DNA from: Voacanga thouarsii
Lineage: Eukaryota > Streptophyta > Magnoliopsida > Gentianales > Apocynaceae
Assembly (NCBI GenBank): GCA_026120185.1
Contig: JANUWF010001497.1
Location: 3,646,501-3,710,500 of the forward strand
DNA length: 64,000 nucleotides
Direction: 5' to 3'
The notes under the pieces were generated by a model that ran no database searches, was not told the origin of the DNA, and saw nothing but the letters and a program-made list of their open reading frames with translations. The first letter of the stretch is position 1; each line of letters starts with the position of its first letter. The translations under genes and the position numbers were made by a program. Positions 59,421 to 64,000 of the stretch are shown here, piece after piece.

Positions 59421-61705
59421 CCGAAATAGTTGCTACAACCATAGCTGTTTTTCTTCTTCCTTCTTGGACGATTCAAGCCTTCCAAGCATGTGGATCTCCT
59501 TGAATCTTCATCGAGATAGTCATCAACCATGTATTTCTCTTTAACCTTCTCTTTAATTTTAAAATCATGTCTCTTAGATGTTATTAGAAAATGATGGAAT
59601 ATGATTGGGGTTTGAGTATGTGTTCGTATGAAGGAGTTGAGATTGGAGCATGAGGATGGTTTGCCATGGTTAAGTTTTATGATATTTCTTGTGGATCGAT
59701 ACATGTTCTTCATGTCTTGAGTAAGTATGGATGTTTAAGCATGCTAGATATTATGTCACATTTGGTGAATAGGGTATTATGTTCTTATTTTCATTGAAGC
59801 CATGAATATGATTATGCTTAGTAGAGATTTAGCCATGTGATAGTAGATATAGATTTAAGCCTTTATTCATGAATAGAATGGTTTGTTGATTGATGTTAGG
59901 GTTTATGTACATGATTTTTGTTAGCAATAGGAAAATTATGGTCATGACCTTGTTGATCCTAAGCTATTTTAATTGGCCAATTTTATTGCATTGATTAAAA
60001 GTAATATTATGATTTCCTCCAAAGATTTCGAAAATTCTAGGAGGATGGAATAGTAATATTTTAGCCAAATAAATAATATCTTTTATTAAAGGTAATATAT
60101 ATAAATATTTATATATATAATAATAATAATAAATAAAGCCTTATATAGAAATAATAATAAAAGGTAAAATATTAATCTTGTAGGCCATATATTCATAAAT
60201 ACTATTGAAATTTATTTATTATCTATTAATCAAAATTTAATAAAATTTATTTATTATTAATTTTATTTATTATTTTCTATCTTCTAATTATTAATTAAGA
60301 GATTAGTAATAATTTATTATTTATTTTAACAATATCATCTAGGACTTAGGATTCTTCATCAATTAAACCCTAGTTTATTTATTAATAACAACACTCAAGA
60401 TTTGTATTTGAACCTATAACTTATTAGTAATTATTTTACAACCCCTAGTTATTTTCACTTATCAAGCTAGACTTATTTTATAAAACCCTTTATCATCTAG
60501 CCTTATAGCTTAGGACATTAGGGTCATGGTTGTAATAAGTTGAACTAGGATTATCTATGGAAGCAAATATAGCTTAAGTATAACCATATGACTTGTGCTG
60601 ACCCCAGGCGGAGTTAGATCAGCTTTGGAAGATTTGTGAATTTTCAAGCAAAGGATCAGGTGAGCTCCTGCATAAATTTATTTGATGACAAAAGGTTACT
60701 ATGGCAAGCCAAACGTAGAGTGTATGAATCATTCTTGTAAAGGCAATTAAGGACTGTTTCTTTCTTGTTCTGTCAAACAAGTCATTTATAAAACAAGCAG
60801 TTTTGCTCAAACACTAAACTCTTTCTAAAACTCAATTTTGACACGAATTTTAGAAATCCTTAATTGCTATTTTCAAACAAAGCAATGTTTTATCAGTTTT
60901 TTTCCAAATGGGACAATCAACATTGAATACTCAATAAGGGTAGGCTAGTAGTACTAGTTTTGAAGAGCAAGAGTGAGTCTTCTGGCAAGAGGCCACCTCC
61001 AAAAGATAAACTCAACTTGGAGAAACGACAATACTACTTAGTCATGCCGGTCCGAGCTAACAAGTTCAGTCAAGTGGACTGTGTGTTTCCGGAATGGACA
61101 ACCGGTTTGTTTGGGTATAGAGAAGTAAGAGTATCTTACCCGATAGGCCAATCACCTACCTTTTGTCAGTCTGCACAAAGTGAGGCATTCTGACCATTAT
61201 ATGGTCATGTGGCCCAACGTGTGGTAACCCATGGCTGCCCATTTGAGTGGTTGTATTTATTGTGTACATATATGGTTTGAAAAACAAAACGCCACTCTTT
61301 ATTTTTAATCCTTATATCTTGCTTGCCAGCACTTTCCCTTATGCAATTTTTACAACCTGCATTCATGAACTGTTTTACCTGAAACACTCAAAGCACACAC
61401 GGACTTACTGAGATTTTTATCTTATCACCTTTTATGCCATATTTTCAGGTCAATCTTGCTATGGAGTTAAGTAGCTAGATTTGTTGCCTGCTTGGAAGAC
61501 TCTATGTTGTTATTTTATTTGTTGCCTTGAGAGATGATAGTGAACAATTTATTCCGGATTTGTTATTGAATTTTTGGGTTGTAATAAGTTCAATTTTAAA
61601 ATATTATTTTATATCCATTTTGTGTGACCTAATTATAAAGACCCATTATCCTTTGGACGGGACGACATCCCCGACCCTATTAGGCCTAGGTAGTGGGGTG
61701 TTACA
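58772..61705 (+). repeat. Outer Tekay LTR, right fragment
   Basis: It starts at AGAAATCCTCCC, equivalent to about 42951 in LTR A, and runs to GGGGTGTTACA at 61705, followed by the AGTAC duplication. It is clearly more diverged from LTRs A and B than they are from each other. The part of this LTR between its first 310 bp and this point is missing. Confidence 0.85.
59338..59418. repeat. (CT)n microsatellite in the outer Tekay LTR
   Basis: About 40 CT units, the longest of the three at the same LTR position. Confidence 0.95.
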
Positions 61706-61710
61706 AGTAC

Positions 61711-62095
61711 CTTCGGGCCTCTTGGTGCCAAGTGCACTCTGTTCTTCCTCTATTTTTGGTCTTTTCTCCTTGGCAAACAAAATGGACCCGACATCAGGTA
61801 CACTTGCCAGACCTGACGCCAGGTCTGTTCTACTTTTGTGCTGAAAACTGCTCGAATTCTTCTATTGGACTAGAATGGACTTGACGCCTGGTCTCTTAGC
61901 TTAGCCTGGTGTCAGGTACATTCTGGAATTGTGCACTTTCTGCTTAATTTTAACTCAAATCTGCACATATTTGCTAAAAATACTTTTTACAAGCAAAATA
62001 TTGAATAGGAAGGAATATGCCTAGTTATTACAACAAATGTACCTTAAAACAATTTCAAATAACTAGAAAAATAATTGTGATTTTAACCCCTATCA
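61711..62095 (-). repeat. Right LTR of the LARD-like element, part 2
   Basis: It continues the LTR broken at 40527 and matches 36065-36450, ending ACCCCTATCA. Confidence 0.9.
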
Positions 62096-62100
62096 GTCTC

Positions 62101-62546
62101 TTGGGTTTGTAATGGAAAATGAGTTAAGTATTGTCTTAATTCTGAAATCTTTGCCAAGTTTTCACAATTTGTAATTACACTACTAGATGAAGAAGATTAA
62201 GTCCATAATACCTGAGCTTATCAATCTTCTGAAGACTGTGAAATCCTCTATGAAGAAGGAATCTAATGTAGTTATGATGGTAAAATCTTCCTCTTCTAAG
62301 AAAAAAGTTCTGAAGAAAAAAAAGAAGGCTTCCACTAAGCCCAAAGGTGGCATAAAGAAGAAGGAGGCTATTGTCAAAGGCCCATTTCATCACTGTGGCA
62401 AGATGAACTATTGGAGGCACAACTACAAAGCCTACCTGGAGACCATTAAGGACAAGAAGAAGAAAGAGAAGCTTGCTGGCACTTCTACTTCTACTCCTGA
62501 TATGTTTATAATAGAGACAAATACTGCCTTTAGAAATTATATATGA
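62101..62546 (+). pseudogene. copia gag, C-terminal part with decayed zinc knuckle
   Basis: It begins LGFVMENELSIVLILKSLPS, then a stop, then MKKIKSIIPELINLLKTVKS, a Lys/Ser-rich stretch and the knuckle region HHCGKMNYWRHNYKAYL. Copia elements have CX2CX4HX4C there; only one Cys remains. It ends at 62546 shortly before the protease, whose motif I could not find. Confidence 0.8.
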
Positions 62547-62857
62547 GTATTAGCTACCGAATATGGATCTTATTTATGCAATAATTTGCAGGGACTAAAG
62601 GACAGTAGAAGGCTTAAGAAGGGCGATATGGATCTACGTGCTGCAAATAGAGTAAATGTTGTTGCACTTGTTGTGGGGACTTATGACTTATACTTACCTT
62701 CTAGATTAGTTTTAAAATTTCAAAACTGATATTATGTACTAGTTTTATTGAAAAACATTATCTCAGTTGCTTTTTTAGACTTATACAGATTTCATTTAAT
62801 TTTTAAAAATAAATGTTGCTCTTTTTCATTGAATGATATCCATTATGTTCTGCAACT

Positions 62858-64000
62858 TTGGTTAATGGTTTATATATTCTAAACATGGATAATCCAATTC
62901 TCAATATAAACAATAAGAAACCAATAATAGATAACTCAAATACATTTTACTTATGGCATTGTCGTTTAGGCCATATAAATGAGAATTGCGTTTCTAAGTT
63001 ACACAGGCTTGGTGACTTAAAGTCATTTCATTATGAATTATATAGCACATGTGAATCTTGTTTACTTAGTAAAATGGCTAAAACTCATTTTTCAAGAAAA
63101 GGAAAAAATGTCAAAGAGTTATTAGAACTCATACCTACTGATGTATGTAGCTCAATATCCATATAAGTAAGAGGAGGTTATCATTATTTCATAACATTTG
63201 TCGATAATTATTCATGATATGGGTATTTGTATTTAATGAAATACAAATATAAGATATTTGACAAGTTCAAAGACTTCAAGAATAAAGTAGAGAAATAACT
63301 TGGAAAAAGTATCAAAATTCTAAGATCTTATTGAGGAGGTAAATACTTAAGCCTAGAGTTTCAAGGTTATTTTAGAGATAATGAGATATTATCTCAATAG
63401 ACTCCACCATATATACCTCAACATAACGATGTATCAGAGAGAATGAATCAAACCCTTCTAGATATGGTTCAGACCATGATTACTTTTGTAGACTTACCAA
63501 AATCATTTTGGGGGTACGCACTAGAGACTTCTATTTATATTCTAAATGTAGTTCCATCAAAAATAGTTTATACTACCCCATTTAAGTTATTCTTTGGTAA
63601 AGGACAAAAGGTATCTCAGTTGAAAATATAAGGTTGCCCTACTTTTGTTAAAATGTCACAGTCAGACAAACTTGAGAGAAAATTTGACAGGTGTTTATTT
63701 GTTAGATATCAGAAAGATTCATTCGGATATTACTTCTTTCTCCCTTCCGAAAACAAAGTATTTGCTTCCAAACATGTCGTCTTCTCAGAAAAGGTGTACA
63801 TGCTCAAAAATGACAATGGAAGTACAATTGAATTTAGTGAACTTTAGGAAGAACAAACAAATACAGATCAACCGTCTGATCCCACATCTATTGAGAAAAT
63901 AGATAAGCCTTCATCTATACAAGAACCTCGTAAGTCGAGTAGTATAAGTGTGGCACCTGAGAGATATGAATTTCTTATAAGTAACCACAATAATGTATTA
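62858..64000 (+). pseudogene. copia integrase region, continuing past the window
   Basis: A GAG-pre-integrase domain (YLWHCRLGHINENCVSKLHR and CESCLLSKMAKTHF, the HHCC zinc fold) is followed by the integrase core: first Asp in FITFVDNYS, a stop replacing the second-Asp region (RSY then a stop then GGKYL), and the Glu in DVSERMNQTLLDMV. A further frame holds KLFFGKGQKVSQLKI and DKLERKFDRCLF. Several stops make it inactive. Reverse transcriptase would lie to the right. Confidence 0.85.

Larger units (their letters stand above)
34944..62100 (-). mobile_element. Non-autonomous gypsy-type element (LARD-like) inserted in copia gag
   Basis: LTRs at 34949-36450 (1502 bp) and 39407-40527 plus 61711-62095 (1506 bp in total) surround a 2956-bp interior. 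Flanking TTCTC (34944-34948) and GTCTC (62096-62100) are a duplication with one mismatch. The orientation is minus: a TGGCGCCGTTGC primer site sits beside the right-hand LTR and a polypurine tract (GTGTGGGGAATT, minus strand) beside the left-hand one. The interior has no protease, reverse transcriptase or integrase. The right-hand LTR is split by the Tekay nest. Confidence 0.88.
30879..64000 (+). mobile_element. Angela-like Ty1-copia element, 5' LTR to integrase, carrying a 27-kb nest
   Basis: 5' LTR 30884-32597, primer site 32599, long leader, gag from 34516, then a foreign insertion (34949-62095), the rest of gag, and integrase to the window end. The left target copy is CTAAT (30879-30883); its partner and the 3' LTR lie outside. 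The gag reading frame continues across the insertion. Stops and lost catalytic residues show it is inactive. Net of the insertion, about 6 kb of the element is visible. Confidence 0.88.

Noticed and set aside
34949..62095. Two separate elements, one at 34949-40527 and one at 61711-62095
   Set aside because: The right-hand piece completes the broken LTR, and the AGTAC duplication shows that a Tekay insertion split it.

Overview
The window is plant nuclear DNA, most likely from a eudicot with a large, repeat-rich genome. The evidence is an intron-rich carotenoid cleavage dioxygenase (CCD) gene, Tekay/Del-type Ty3-gypsy and Angela-like Ty1-copia LTR elements primed by initiator tRNA-Met, Stowaway and CACTA DNA transposons, and low GC throughout. 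I cannot name the species.

The only gene that looks functional is a 13-exon CCD gene on the minus strand (26756 to 11586). I assembled it exon by exon. It gives one uninterrupted 612-codon reading frame with consistent splice phases and all four iron-binding histidines. It resembles the CCD1-like group that includes zaxinone synthase. Intron 3 is about 11 kb and holds a LINE ORF1 relic split by a copia element, a 164-bp foldback MITE and a degenerate tandem repeat. A second, head-to-tail CCD copy begins at 30251. Only its last three exons lie in the window, and it is dead: it carries a 2-bp frameshift just before the fourth iron ligand and an LTR retrotransposon sitting exactly on a splice acceptor.

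Layout: 1-9180 is the 5' part of a minus-strand Tekay-like gypsy element carrying a solo copia LTR. 9181-11585 is intergenic. 11586-26756 is the CCD gene. 26757-30250 is intergenic with three Stowaway MITEs, one of them split by a CACTA element. 30251-30883 is the CCD pseudogene tail. 30884-64000 is one Angela-like copia element (its 3' end lies outside the window), swollen by nested insertions.

The nest, from outside inwards: CCD intron/exon border; Angela-like copia (30884 onwards); non-autonomous gypsy-type element on the minus strand (34949-62095); a Tekay LTR (40528...61705); a partly deleted tandem Tekay element (about 40840-58771); and two different solo LTRs, one in each of its LTRs (45404-46774 and 55257-57199). 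Target-site duplications support almost every level. Most retroelement genes are broken. The main Tekay gag-pol reads in one frame but has about twenty premature stops, many explained by C-to-T or G-to-A changes, plus a frameshift. I found no new defence, symbiosis or metabolic system. The interest lies in the CCD locus, the insertion history, and a few unexplained conserved pieces inside the elements.
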